A stretch of 64,000 nucleotides of DNA from an uncultured Alistipes sp. Lineage in GTDB: Bacteria > Bacteroidota > Bacteroidia > Bacteroidales > UBA932. A program made the position numbers and the translations under genes. Each line of letters opens with the position of its first letter. Position 1 is the first letter of the stretch. Below the pieces are notes generated by a model. The model did not search any database. It had not been told where the DNA came from and was given only the letters and a program-made list of their open reading frames with translations. Location: positions 1 through 64,000 of the forward strand of contig URSC01000009.1 in the NCBI GenBank assembly GCA_900550465.1. The letters are read 5' to 3'. Below, in pieces: positions 34,012 through 42,400 of this stretch.

Positions 34012-35609
34012 ACCGGTGTGCCGTCGTATCCGAAAGCAAACTCGTCCACGTACATCAGGCTGCCGATGCCGCCTGTGAAGAAGTCAGCGTACTGGCTGGC
34101 CACGGCCACCACGGCGCAGTAGGTAGGCTTGCGGTGGTCGCGGTACTTGATGTCTATCGAGAACTGCCTGTACTGCCCGCCCGTACCGGTGCTGTCGATC
34201 AGTTCGCCGTAGCCGATGACGTCGGGGTCGTTAATGTCGAGATATCTGTGCTCGGTGGTATTGACCCTGTAAGGGCCGTCCCAGGCGGTGACGTAGACGA
34301 AGATGTGGCAGCGGTCCATGCGGCCGGCTATGGTGTTGCGGTCGAAGGGAAGGGCCACGCCCTCGGGTGGTTTCACATTGTCGATGGCCTTGGGCTCATA
34401 GCTGTACCAGCCGGTGAGTTTCGTAGGACGGGTCTCGAAGGGACGCCCGAAGAAGACCTCCGCTCCCAGACCCTGCACTCTTCCGAAATGACCGGAGAAG
34501 ACATTTCCTCCGGCCATGGCAATAATCGCATTGACCGTCTCCAGACGGGCCGCGCTCTTACCTTCGCCGGAGACAGCGACGAACGAGGTCTCCTGCGATG
34601 TGGGAGTCTTGCCTCCCATCTTCGCTCCGGTATTGCCTGAGTCCCACCAGAAGTTCTCGCCCTGATCCGCATTCGGAAATACGATTCCGTCCGTGGTATT
34701 CCACGCATCGAACCCCATATTTGGCATCTGGGCCTCCGCCTCCGTAGTAAAACCGACTTCCGTCCCCTCCATCTCTCCGGAATAGACCCGGTAGACATAG
34801 CTTGTTCCCGGTTCCAGTCCAGTCAGCAGCGCCGAGACATTCATCCCGTCCACCGTCACATTCTCAGAAGGGACATCCGTCCAGTCGCTGTCAGCGGACT
34901 TTCTGTACCGGAAGCCTGGAGCGTCCATACCCGCCGGCACCATCCCGTAAAGATATGCAGAACGCGCCCAGGCATCGGCATCGGATGTCATGACAGACAC
35001 CTCTGTGGGCATGACCACTATGGTCCACTCCTCGGTCACGTCACGGTAGGTGACCGTAAACTTCTGCGGCTGAGTAAAGTCATGCACTTCCCGGGGATCA
35101 GGGGTGATTACCGAATTGGAAGGGCCCAGCCTGACCTCCGTAATGACTATCTGATCCAGCGGGACGCTTTCCGCCACAGGCAGCTTCACCGTAAAATTAC
35201 CCGCGTCGATCAACGCCTCTCCCACCTGGTTCTCCGCCTTGATATACCGCTCTATAGTCTGCGTGGCCCTCACCGTCCACTCATAACTCTGGTCCGGCCA
35301 GGTGGTCAGGGTATATTTCAGGTCGGCAGTCATATCCAGGATGCTGCCGCTGTCCGGAAGGGACTCGCCCTTCGTATTCTCCGAGAGAGTCAGCCTGAGC
35401 AGACGCACCTCCGCCAGGTCCACGGTATCCAGCATGTCCACCGTCACAGTACGGGCGGTGCTGTCTATCACGGCCGCGGTCTTCTGACCTTCCACCTCGA
35501 AGGCGGTTATGCGTCCGAGCTGCCTGGGATACGGTATGTCATTCTTAATACAGCCGGCGAGAAGCACCGCCAGCAGGCACGGGGCCGTACATGTCAGTAT
35601 TTTTCTCAT
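33987..35609 (-). CDS. PCMD-domain surface lipoprotein
   Basis: The 540-residue protein has a lipobox LLAGC (C20). It then has two Ig-like strand-rich segments (about 30-115 and 120-200), an FnIII-like module (about 213-290, ending LTGLEPGTSYVYRV...FTTEAEAQ) and a C-terminal PCMD domain (about 297-535). PCMD is a putative carbohydrate-metabolism or -binding domain with a jelly-roll pattern; NMGFDAW, WWDSGN and FGRPFETRPTKLTGWYSYEP are its landmarks here. It lacks the N-terminal DUF4493 of its operon neighbours. It overlaps the barrel gene upstream by 4 bp and the radical SAM gene downstream by 25 bp. Confidence 0.88.
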   Translation of the reverse strand: MRKILTCTAPCLLAVLLAGCIKNDIPYPRQLGRITAFEVEGQKTAAVIDSTARTVTVDMLDTVDLAEVRLLRLTLSENTKGESLPDSGSILDMTADLKYTLTTWPDQSYEWTVRATQTIERYIKAENQVGEALIDAGNFTVKLPVAESVPLDQIVITEVRLGPSNSVITPDPREVHDFTQPQKFTVTYRDVTEEWTIVVMPTEVSVMTSDADAWARSAYLYGMVPAGMDAPGFRYRKSADSDWTDVPSENVTVDGMNVSALLTGLEPGTSYVYRVYSGEMEGTEVGFTTEAEAQMPNMGFDAWNTTDGIVFPNADQGENFWWDSGNTGAKMGGKTPTSQETSFVAVSGEGKSAARLETVNAIIAMAGGNVFSGHFGRVQGLGAEVFFGRPFETRPTKLTGWYSYEPKAIDNVKPPEGVALPFDRNTIAGRMDRCHIFVYVTAWDGPYRVNTTEHRYLDINDPDVIGYGELIDSTGTGGQYRQFSIDIKYRDHRKPTYCAVVAVASQYADFFTGGIGSLMYVDEFAFGYDGTPVWEEDAQQ

Positions 35610-36370
35610 AGCGGGAGGACAAAATTGATTCCGATGTTGATAGACAGGAGGTTCTGTTTGAAATTGGCCTTGGACGTCTCGTAATTGCCCTCATACACCT
35701 GATTGGTAGTCTGCGATATACGCTTCCACTCCAGACCGAGGATACCGACCGAGGCCTCCACCGACATCTCGTTGGTGACGAATACCGCGATGCCTGGAAT
35801 CACGTCTATGCCCAGGTCCAGGATATTCTGATAGGTACCGGTGACATTGTCGCCGGTACCGTTGATGCTCTTGCCCTGACCGGCTCCGAAATTCAGGGAG
35901 ATATCGCTGAACAGGCCGAATATCCTGCTCTTGCCCAGAGGTATGTAGTATCTGTAGGACAATGATCCGGAATATACGTGCTGGAGCATGTAGAAATTGG
36001 AGATGCCGAAGGACATGTCGGGAGTCAGCGAGAGATTGGTCTCGTCTATCCTGGCAAGCGTCCTGTTGTAGGAAAATTTCAGTCCGACCGCCATGTTCTT
36101 GGCGAACGAGTAGTAAATATAAGGTGTGGCGGCCAGAGTATAGGCATTGATATTGATATCGTCCAGGATCAGAAACTTGTAGTCAAGAAAATTGAAATCC
36201 TGGTAGGAGACCGTTCCTCCGAACATCAGCTGTCCCTTGGGCATGAACACCGGGGCATCCCGGAAACCCAGGCCGCGGTCAAACTTCTCCGACGCAGCGG
36301 CATTCCGGGCCGTTCCCGCCCCGATGAGGCACAGGACGGCCGTAAGTATGATTAGTCTTTTTGTTCTCAT
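35606..36370 (-). CDS. outer-membrane beta-barrel protein
   Basis: The 254-residue product has a signal peptide (cleavage near GTARNAAAS) and alternating amphipathic strands with many Tyr, Phe and Asn, ending in NIGINFVLPL. It has the size of a 10- to 12-strand barrel. The gene lies between two PCMD lipoprotein genes and overlaps both by 4 bp (ATGA), so it is made together with them. It may anchor, export or display the lipoproteins, but no catalytic motif is seen. No named family beyond a generic barrel is recognised. Confidence 0.78.
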   Translation of the reverse strand: MRTKRLIILTAVLCLIGAGTARNAAASEKFDRGLGFRDAPVFMPKGQLMFGGTVSYQDFNFLDYKFLILDDININAYTLAATPYIYYSFAKNMAVGLKFSYNRTLARIDETNLSLTPDMSFGISNFYMLQHVYSGSLSYRYYIPLGKSRIFGLFSDISLNFGAGQGKSINGTGDNVTGTYQNILDLGIDVIPGIAVFVTNEMSVEASVGILGLEWKRISQTTNQVYEGNYETSKANFKQNLLSINIGINFVLPL

Positions 36371-38523
36371 TCGAAGATAAATTCAAATTCGTCGATGTAC
36401 AGTTTGCTTCCCTCGCCTCCCGTGAAGTAGTCGGCGTATTTACTGGCCGTAGCGACCACCAGAACATGTGTAGGCTTGCGCGTGAGGTCGCGGTAGTCGA
36501 GGTTGATGGTGAATTCCTTGTACTCCCCGTTGGAATTGTCGGATATCTCCAGTTCTCCGTACGCAATGACCGCATCGCTGGCCGGATCGAAGAACGTTCC
36601 TGTGTTGGTGTTCACGTTGAAAGGCGAACTCCAGTCCGTCAGGGCGACGTATATCTTGCCGATGTCCATCGTCCCCTTCAGGTTGTCGTAAGGAGCCTTC
36701 GTTCTGTTTATCTCCTTCGGTGCATAGGAATACCATCCGTGCAGTGCCGCAGGACGGCATGCATACGGACGTCCGAAGTTGATGGATGCTCCCGGAATGG
36801 AGACAGCGCCGAACGAGCCTGAATAGATATTGCCTCCGGCAAAAGCCATAATCACATACTTCGATTCCATTCTCACAGCCTTGACGCTTACCACAAACGT
36901 TTCTTCGGGGGATGTCGGATTTACCTCCGACAATGTGTTGGCACCCTTATTTCCAGAATCCCAGAAATAATTCGACTCCATATCCGCATTGGCATACCAG
37001 CTCTTGCCGTCCTTACACCACGAGTCGAAGTTGAAGTTGGGCAACTGCTCCGCGGCCTCGGTGGTGAACTTCTGAATATTCTCGTCCTTCTGCTCAGCAG
37101 CGGTTATGGCCCTCACCTCATATTCAGTGGCGGGTTCCAGACCGGTGAGCACGGCCGAGAATGCTGTGCCGTCCTTGACCAGCCCGTCGGCAGGGAACTC
37201 CGTCCAGGCCTCCTCTCCGGTCCTGCGGTACTGGATGGTCATGCCGGCAGGCTCTGTCGCGGTGTTATACCTGGCGCTGACCGTCGCATGCCTGGCCCAA
37301 ACGCCAGAAAGATTTACAGGGTCGGTCTGAACCTCCATATCCGGCACCAGCGTGATGTCCAGACGGCGCACCACATACTGGCGCTGCAGGTCGAGTACGC
37401 TGAGCGTCAGGCTATACGAACCTACCGGAAGCTGCCGGAGCATCTCCCGGAGATCGATGTTCATGGACTTGTCGCCGCCAGCAGCCTCACTCCAGGTGAT
37501 ACCGGCCGCCTTGGCCGCAGCCCCGTAGGCTATGGTTACGGCCGGGTCGACCAGATTGAGCGAGTCGGGAACCCCGAGCTTTATCAGAGTGTCCGCGCTG
37601 TGCCCGAGCACCACCCGCCTGAATCCGGCCTGAGCCTCTGCCCTGAACAGTCCGATACCCTCAGACTCCACATCAGCGGTACTGAGTATGAGCGAGGTCA
37701 CCGGCTGCGACAGGTCTATCCCGGTCGACTCGGTGATTACCGGCTCCGGAGCCTTTTCTATAGGGATGGTCACCATGTGCTCCGTCTCGTTGAACGTACC
37801 GTCTATGGTCACCTTTATCGAGGTCACGGCGCCCATGTCCACGAAGACCGTGCTGTCCATGTCGAAATGTATGTTGTAGTGCTCCCTCGGCCTGACACCG
37901 GTGATGTCGTCCGAGAGAGTGTAGGAGCGTCCGTCATTGCTGGTCAGGGAAAGTACCCATGTGAGGGTGCCGGAGCAGGGGAAATAGCCCTCCTTGGAGA
38001 GGGTCTCGTCCTTGAACTCCAGCGTCCCGGCCTCCTGGCCGTTGGAGACCGTCACTGAGAAAGCCGAGAAACTGTTCTTGATAATCTCCGAGCGGGAAAC
38101 CGTCACCTTGACATTGGCCAGGGTGCAGGTGAGCTCCGCCTGAGTATCCTCGCCCGCCACTACGTCCACCGTCGCTGTCCCCTCATAATAAGGTGCGTCG
38201 AACGCTGCCACGGCCCCCGTCCCGGCAAAGGCGCGGACTTCGTATTGTCCTGCCTTCAATACCAGGGGGCTGCCTGTCAGTGTACGGTGGTCGTCCACAG
38301 AGGCCACGACCTTTCCTGTCTCCGCCTCCGTGACAGTGACCTGGAGCACCGTCTCCTCCCCCTCTGCGCGTGTCACCGCGATGACCTCCATGTCCAGACC
38401 GCAGGCGATGCTCAGCATCCCCTCGCCCCGGGCCGCCAGACGGTCGAGTTCCGACCTCGAGCAGGACATGGCCGGTCCCATGACCAGTACCGCCGCCGCG
38501 AGTATCTTGACTAGGGATCTCAT
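36367..38523 (-). CDS. DUF4493 / FnIII-like / PCMD lipoprotein
   Basis: This 718-residue protein is exported; its leader ends AMSC (C21), a slightly atypical lipobox. Domains in order are DUF4493 (about 36-250, with the cysteine-flanked TCTLANVKVTVS core), an Ig-like middle domain (about 262-395), an FnIII-like module (about 407-488) and a PCMD domain (about 493-718, with FNFDSW, FWDSGNKGAN and FGRPYACRPAALHGWYSYAP). The last two modules match the neighbouring protein at 33987-35609 closely, showing duplication. It starts 4 bp after the gene upstream. Confidence 0.87.
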   Translation of the reverse strand: MRSLVKILAAAVLVMGPAMSCSRSELDRLAARGEGMLSIACGLDMEVIAVTRAEGEETVLQVTVTEAETGKVVASVDDHRTLTGSPLVLKAGQYEVRAFAGTGAVAAFDAPYYEGTATVDVVAGEDTQAELTCTLANVKVTVSRSEIIKNSFSAFSVTVSNGQEAGTLEFKDETLSKEGYFPCSGTLTWVLSLTSNDGRSYTLSDDITGVRPREHYNIHFDMDSTVFVDMGAVTSIKVTIDGTFNETEHMVTIPIEKAPEPVITESTGIDLSQPVTSLILSTADVESEGIGLFRAEAQAGFRRVVLGHSADTLIKLGVPDSLNLVDPAVTIAYGAAAKAAGITWSEAAGGDKSMNIDLREMLRQLPVGSYSLTLSVLDLQRQYVVRRLDITLVPDMEVQTDPVNLSGVWARHATVSARYNTATEPAGMTIQYRRTGEEAWTEFPADGLVKDGTAFSAVLTGLEPATEYEVRAITAAEQKDENIQKFTTEAAEQLPNFNFDSWCKDGKSWYANADMESNYFWDSGNKGANTLSEVNPTSPEETFVVSVKAVRMESKYVIMAFAGGNIYSGSFGAVSIPGASINFGRPYACRPAALHGWYSYAPKEINRTKAPYDNLKGTMDIGKIYVALTDWSSPFNVNTNTGTFFDPASDAVIAYGELEISDNSNGEYKEFTINLDYRDLTRKPTHVLVVATASKYADYFTGGEGSKLYIDEFEFIFE

Positions 38524-38527
38524 GGCG

Positions 38528-40078
38528 CTACTCAGTCATTACTATGGTGAGGGTGCGGGAGAGCGTATCTCCGTTCCCGTCGGTTATCACTACCTCCAGT
38601 CCGTTGGTCTCCACCGGCATGGCCGAGAGGAAGGGGGCTATCTCGAAGGTCACGTCGGGCTTTCCGCTGACATCCGCGGAGGTGATTCCGAAAAGCGAGC
38701 CCCAGAACTCAGTCTGGGCCGCATCCATATTGGCCAGGTCCACCGAATAACTCATGGACATCATGTCCAGAAGTCCCTGCAGACCTGCGGACTTGACATT
38801 GACCACATAGCTGGCGATACCGGCGGAAGCACTCACCGAGAGCGTAAATGAGCCGGGCAGAGAGGCCTTGCTGTAGGTCACAGGGGAGTCAATGCCGGCT
38901 GTGGCCGAGATAGTGATGCCGGCTGTCCCCTCGTCATTATCTTCTGAGCCGGAACCGCCTGCTGTGGTGAAGGACAACGATACCGCCGCGCACTGCTCCG
39001 CGGTAACGGAATTGAGCACGGCACCTGCAGGCACGTCCAGAACGTATGAGGTGGCCTCGGCGAGCTTCGGCAGGATAACAGTCACCATGTTGCCGGAGGC
39101 GGTGGCTGTACAAGGCTCCGAATTGAGAGTGATCGGGGCTGTATCCGACACCTTCACCGCTGTAGACCATGTAAGTACCATCACGGATGTAGCCGCAGGC
39201 ACGTTGTCATCCCCGTCCACGATGGTGGAGGATATCAGCTCGGGAGCCGCCAGCCCGTCCACAGGGTCTTCCTGAATGGAGTCCACGAAGATTTCCTCCT
39301 CGCGATTGTTGCAGGTATAGTCTATGGACAGGCCCTGGGCAAGGTCGGCATGACCGGTCTCAGCGGCATCGAGGGTAAATACGTGATGGTCGCGGGGTGC
39401 CACATCGGATATCTCGATATGGTGGTTGACCCTGGGGCCTCCGGTCACACGCTCCGCGGTGAGGTCCAGGCTCAGCGGAGCCACTGCGAAATACCCGGAA
39501 CAGCCTTTGGCAATACTGTCCTTGTTGAATATCAGCACACCGTCGGCAGAAGACACCGTCACGGTGAAATCCGGCTTCATCTCATTCAGGAAAGCCTCCG
39601 TGCAGACCACGGACACCTTCATATTGCTCAGCGAGCAGACTATAGCCACTTCCTCAGTCACTCCGGGGGTGATGTTCACCTCCTGCGAGCCCACATACAC
39701 CGGCTCGTCCCATGAGACAGCCTTGCTGCCGGGAGAATGGGCCTCGATAGTATAAGTTCCAGGATCCATGGCGATTACCTTAGGAACCTGGTCAAATCTC
39801 TCCCAGGACTCAAACACCTCACCCGACTCATTGCTCACTATCTTCAGCGAGAACGCGTTTATATCCACCGTCTCATCCCCGGCCTTGGTGGCGGCCGAAG
39901 AAGCCTGAGAAGCCTGTGTACCTCCTATCGGAGTGAACTCACCCTCCGACGAGAGCGAGAACGAAAGGCTGGCGGCCTGCGGTTTCTCACCACTGCCGTA
40001 ACCCAGTTCTTCCCGCTTGCAGCCCACTGCCGCAACGAGGGCGATAATCATAATTGAGGATACAATCGTCTTTTTCAT
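38528..40078 (-). CDS. DUF4493 lipoprotein without PCMD
   Basis: The 516-residue lipoprotein has the lipobox AVGC (C20). It shares the DUF4493 domain (about 35-255, core IVCSLSNMKVSVVC) with its neighbours. A bacterial Ig-like (SbsA/Big_5-type) domain follows near residues 280-375, with a Gly/Asp/Glu linker and an Ig-like C-terminal domain matching the middle domain of the paralogues. The FnIII-like and PCMD modules are missing, and the protein ends at the middle domain, so this looks like a different assembly of the same parts. It starts 15 bp after the gene upstream. Confidence 0.83.
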   Translation of the reverse strand: MKKTIVSSIMIIALVAAVGCKREELGYGSGEKPQAASLSFSLSSEGEFTPIGGTQASQASSAATKAGDETVDINAFSLKIVSNESGEVFESWERFDQVPKVIAMDPGTYTIEAHSPGSKAVSWDEPVYVGSQEVNITPGVTEEVAIVCSLSNMKVSVVCTEAFLNEMKPDFTVTVSSADGVLIFNKDSIAKGCSGYFAVAPLSLDLTAERVTGGPRVNHHIEISDVAPRDHHVFTLDAAETGHADLAQGLSIDYTCNNREEEIFVDSIQEDPVDGLAAPELISSTIVDGDDNVPAATSVMVLTWSTAVKVSDTAPITLNSEPCTATASGNMVTVILPKLAEATSYVLDVPAGAVLNSVTAEQCAAVSLSFTTAGGSGSEDNDEGTAGITISATAGIDSPVTYSKASLPGSFTLSVSASAGIASYVVNVKSAGLQGLLDMMSMSYSVDLANMDAAQTEFWGSLFGITSADVSGKPDVTFEIAPFLSAMPVETNGLEVVITDGNGDTLSRTLTIVMTE

Positions 40079-40093
40079 ATCTTTAAATTTCTA

Positions 40094-42259
40094 TTATTCG
40101 TAAATCAGTTCTATGTCGTCGATGGTCAGGATGCTGCCTCCATGCACGTTGGCCGTTTTATTTCCACCATAAGTTATATCCTTACCATATTGCCATTTAC
40201 CTGTATCTGAGCCGCATACAAACTCAATATATATGTTGTCGGCTTTTAAATCCATCCTGCTGTAAATGATTTCCAATGTCACTTCTTTCCATTTAGATTC
40301 CGACGTAGAAGACGTATATGAACTCTCCCCTATTACAGTTTCACCATTCTTCAGATAGATGTTCACTTTGTATACATCTGAATCATACGACGAGAACTTA
40401 TGCCAGAAACAAAGTTTAGTCGGACGGGAGGTAAACTGACGTCCTTGATCACCATTATAAACTCCTGTAAATATCTTTCCAAAACGCACTGTGGGAAATG
40501 GTGCTGTTACACTCGTTGCCGAATTGCTTATAGCAATGAGCATCAACTGAGCTGCCCTGTCGCTTTCATGACCGTCAACATAAGACACCATAGGGAAACT
40601 CTTATATGAAGCCCCGGTATTAGTCCTGTTTCCCGGCGTTGTCTCGGAGTTATTGCTGTCCCACCACCTGCTGTCTTCATCTTTGTAAGGAGCATAGTTT
40701 GTCTGGTACACATCATCACCCCCGAATAATCCTTCTTTGTTCACATAATATTCCTCCTCGCTCCACTCCTCAAACCCAGCATTCTCCACCTGCTGCGCCG
40801 CCTCGGTAGTGAACTCACAGATCTCCTCGGTCACATTGGAGTTGTCTACATAGGCCGCACGCACCGAGTATTTGGTGCCGGGATTCAGCCCGGTGATGGT
40901 CACGGTCTTGGTCTGGCCTAAGACGGTTTCGGTGAACTCGGGGCGCACCCATTCCGTGGAGCCCTCCGCCTGGATGACGGGATATAGCTGGGTGATGTTA
41001 CCGTTGGTGGTCATGGTAACGTTGTAGACCCTGCAGGCCCAGACGTTGCCTTCATCGATCTGCGAGATGGACTTGACGACAGGTCCGGGAGCCAGGAGCC
41101 ATCTGCCCTCCGCGGTCTTGTTCAGGCCATCGGTCACTTTCAGGGAAATGCTCTGAGTCGCGGCATCCTGCATGTAGCGGACAAGCATGACTATGCTGCT
41201 GAAATCAATCGAGACCTTACGGCTCCGGTACAATGTGTCCGGAAGCGGAAAACCTGCTGCCTGCAGCTTTGACCTCTGCTCCTGCGTCGGATTGACCAGG
41301 TCCACGTCCGAGGCCCAGGCCAGTTCCGGATTGGTCGTCTGCACTGAGAGAATCAGCTTGTATATTCCGGCCGGAGCATCCATACTTGCGAAGAACAGCG
41401 AATCTTCCTGAGGCAGGAGACCCTCCACGAATGATATGGAACTGTCGTCTGTGGAAAAGCCCTTCGAGGTCATCTCCGGTGCGCCGGCCGGCAGCATCAG
41501 CGACGGCAGCGTCACCCCTATATCGTGCCGTTCCGTGCTGCTGTCCACCTTGACCGTCAGAGAGACATTCATTTCGGGGATATACTCCGTATCGACCTTG
41601 AGGGTGACGAAGTCCCCTGCTGCGGCGGAGATGGTGCTGCCGTTCTGGAAATACCATTTCTTGCCGTCATGGTCGGTGAGTTCGATGTACACCGACAGTT
41701 CCCCGGCAGGTAGGTAGCCCGGTTCCGTGCAGTCCTTCCCGAAGACGAGCGAACCGCCTTCATTGTATACCGTAGCCTTGAAATTCGAGTAATTCTTGCG
41801 GATATTGTCCCCATATCTCACCGCCACCTTCACATTGCCCATCCGGCATATCACCTGCACCTCCGTTGTCTCCTGGGGCAGTACCGTGAATTCCTGTTCT
41901 CCTATGAAGTATACGGCATCGAAACCGTATGCGGTAGAATCACCGTACATGGCTCTTAGACGGTAGGGGCCGCCTGCATTCATCTGGAAACCTGTCTCTT
42001 CCTGTTCCGCCTTGTACTCTGCGAATGTGTTCCAGCGCTTGAAGATGACCCCGTCGGGATTGATAACCTCGACCTTGAAGTCATCCGCGCTGAGCGTTTC
42101 CTCTGTGACACCGGACTTGGTAGCAGGCAGGTCCGTCGTCAGATCTATCATCACTCCGCCCATGCCGGGGGAGTAGAGGGCCTCCTCTTTGCGCGAACAG
42201 GAGGAGGGCAGAAGTATAAGGAGCAGGAGGAGAAGCGAAAAAACATTCGTTTTACTCAT
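40094..42259 (-). CDS. DUF4493 / FnIII-like / PCMD lipoprotein, first gene of the operon
   Basis: This 721-residue lipoprotein starts at MSKTNVFSLLLLLLILLPSS with lipidated C21. It has DUF4493 (about 30-245, core ICRMGNVKVAVRYGD), an Ig-like middle domain (about 255-390), an FnIII-like module (about 400-480, ITGLNPGTKYSVRA) and a PCMD domain (about 485-721, GFEEW and WWDSNNSETT). The last third has lower GC and more Asn/Tyr/Ser codons than the rest, suggesting exchange of the PCMD module. The start at 42259 is favoured over one 9 codons upstream because it begins the signal peptide directly. Confidence 0.86.
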   Translation of the reverse strand: MSKTNVFSLLLLLLILLPSSCSRKEEALYSPGMGGVMIDLTTDLPATKSGVTEETLSADDFKVEVINPDGVIFKRWNTFAEYKAEQEETGFQMNAGGPYRLRAMYGDSTAYGFDAVYFIGEQEFTVLPQETTEVQVICRMGNVKVAVRYGDNIRKNYSNFKATVYNEGGSLVFGKDCTEPGYLPAGELSVYIELTDHDGKKWYFQNGSTISAAAGDFVTLKVDTEYIPEMNVSLTVKVDSSTERHDIGVTLPSLMLPAGAPEMTSKGFSTDDSSISFVEGLLPQEDSLFFASMDAPAGIYKLILSVQTTNPELAWASDVDLVNPTQEQRSKLQAAGFPLPDTLYRSRKVSIDFSSIVMLVRYMQDAATQSISLKVTDGLNKTAEGRWLLAPGPVVKSISQIDEGNVWACRVYNVTMTTNGNITQLYPVIQAEGSTEWVRPEFTETVLGQTKTVTITGLNPGTKYSVRAAYVDNSNVTEEICEFTTEAAQQVENAGFEEWSEEEYYVNKEGLFGGDDVYQTNYAPYKDEDSRWWDSNNSETTPGNRTNTGASYKSFPMVSYVDGHESDRAAQLMLIAISNSATSVTAPFPTVRFGKIFTGVYNGDQGRQFTSRPTKLCFWHKFSSYDSDVYKVNIYLKNGETVIGESSYTSSTSESKWKEVTLEIIYSRMDLKADNIYIEFVCGSDTGKWQYGKDITYGGNKTANVHGGSILTIDDIELIYE

Positions 42260-42311
42260 CTGCTTCCGTAATTTAGGGTTTAGCACTAATATTCCATTTT
42301 TCTATCGGCCG

Positions 42312-42319
42312 CAAAAGTA
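42312..42319 (-). promoter_or_regulatory. minus-7 element of the DUF4493/PCMD operon
   Basis: The minus strand reads TACTTTTG, an exact TAnnTTTG match, 52 nt before the first gene. Confidence 0.6.
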
Positions 42320-42362
42320 GCATTTTTTTCTCCCGCGGAGCCATTCTTCCCGAAAAACTTCA

Positions 42363-42370
42363 TAAATTTG
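42363..42370 (+). promoter_or_regulatory. minus-7 element for parE
   Basis: TAAATTTG is an exact TAnnTTTG match, 30 nt before the parE start at 42401. Confidence 0.6.
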
Positions 42371-42400
42371 CAGAGTCCCAAAAAAGGACATTTTCAGATA

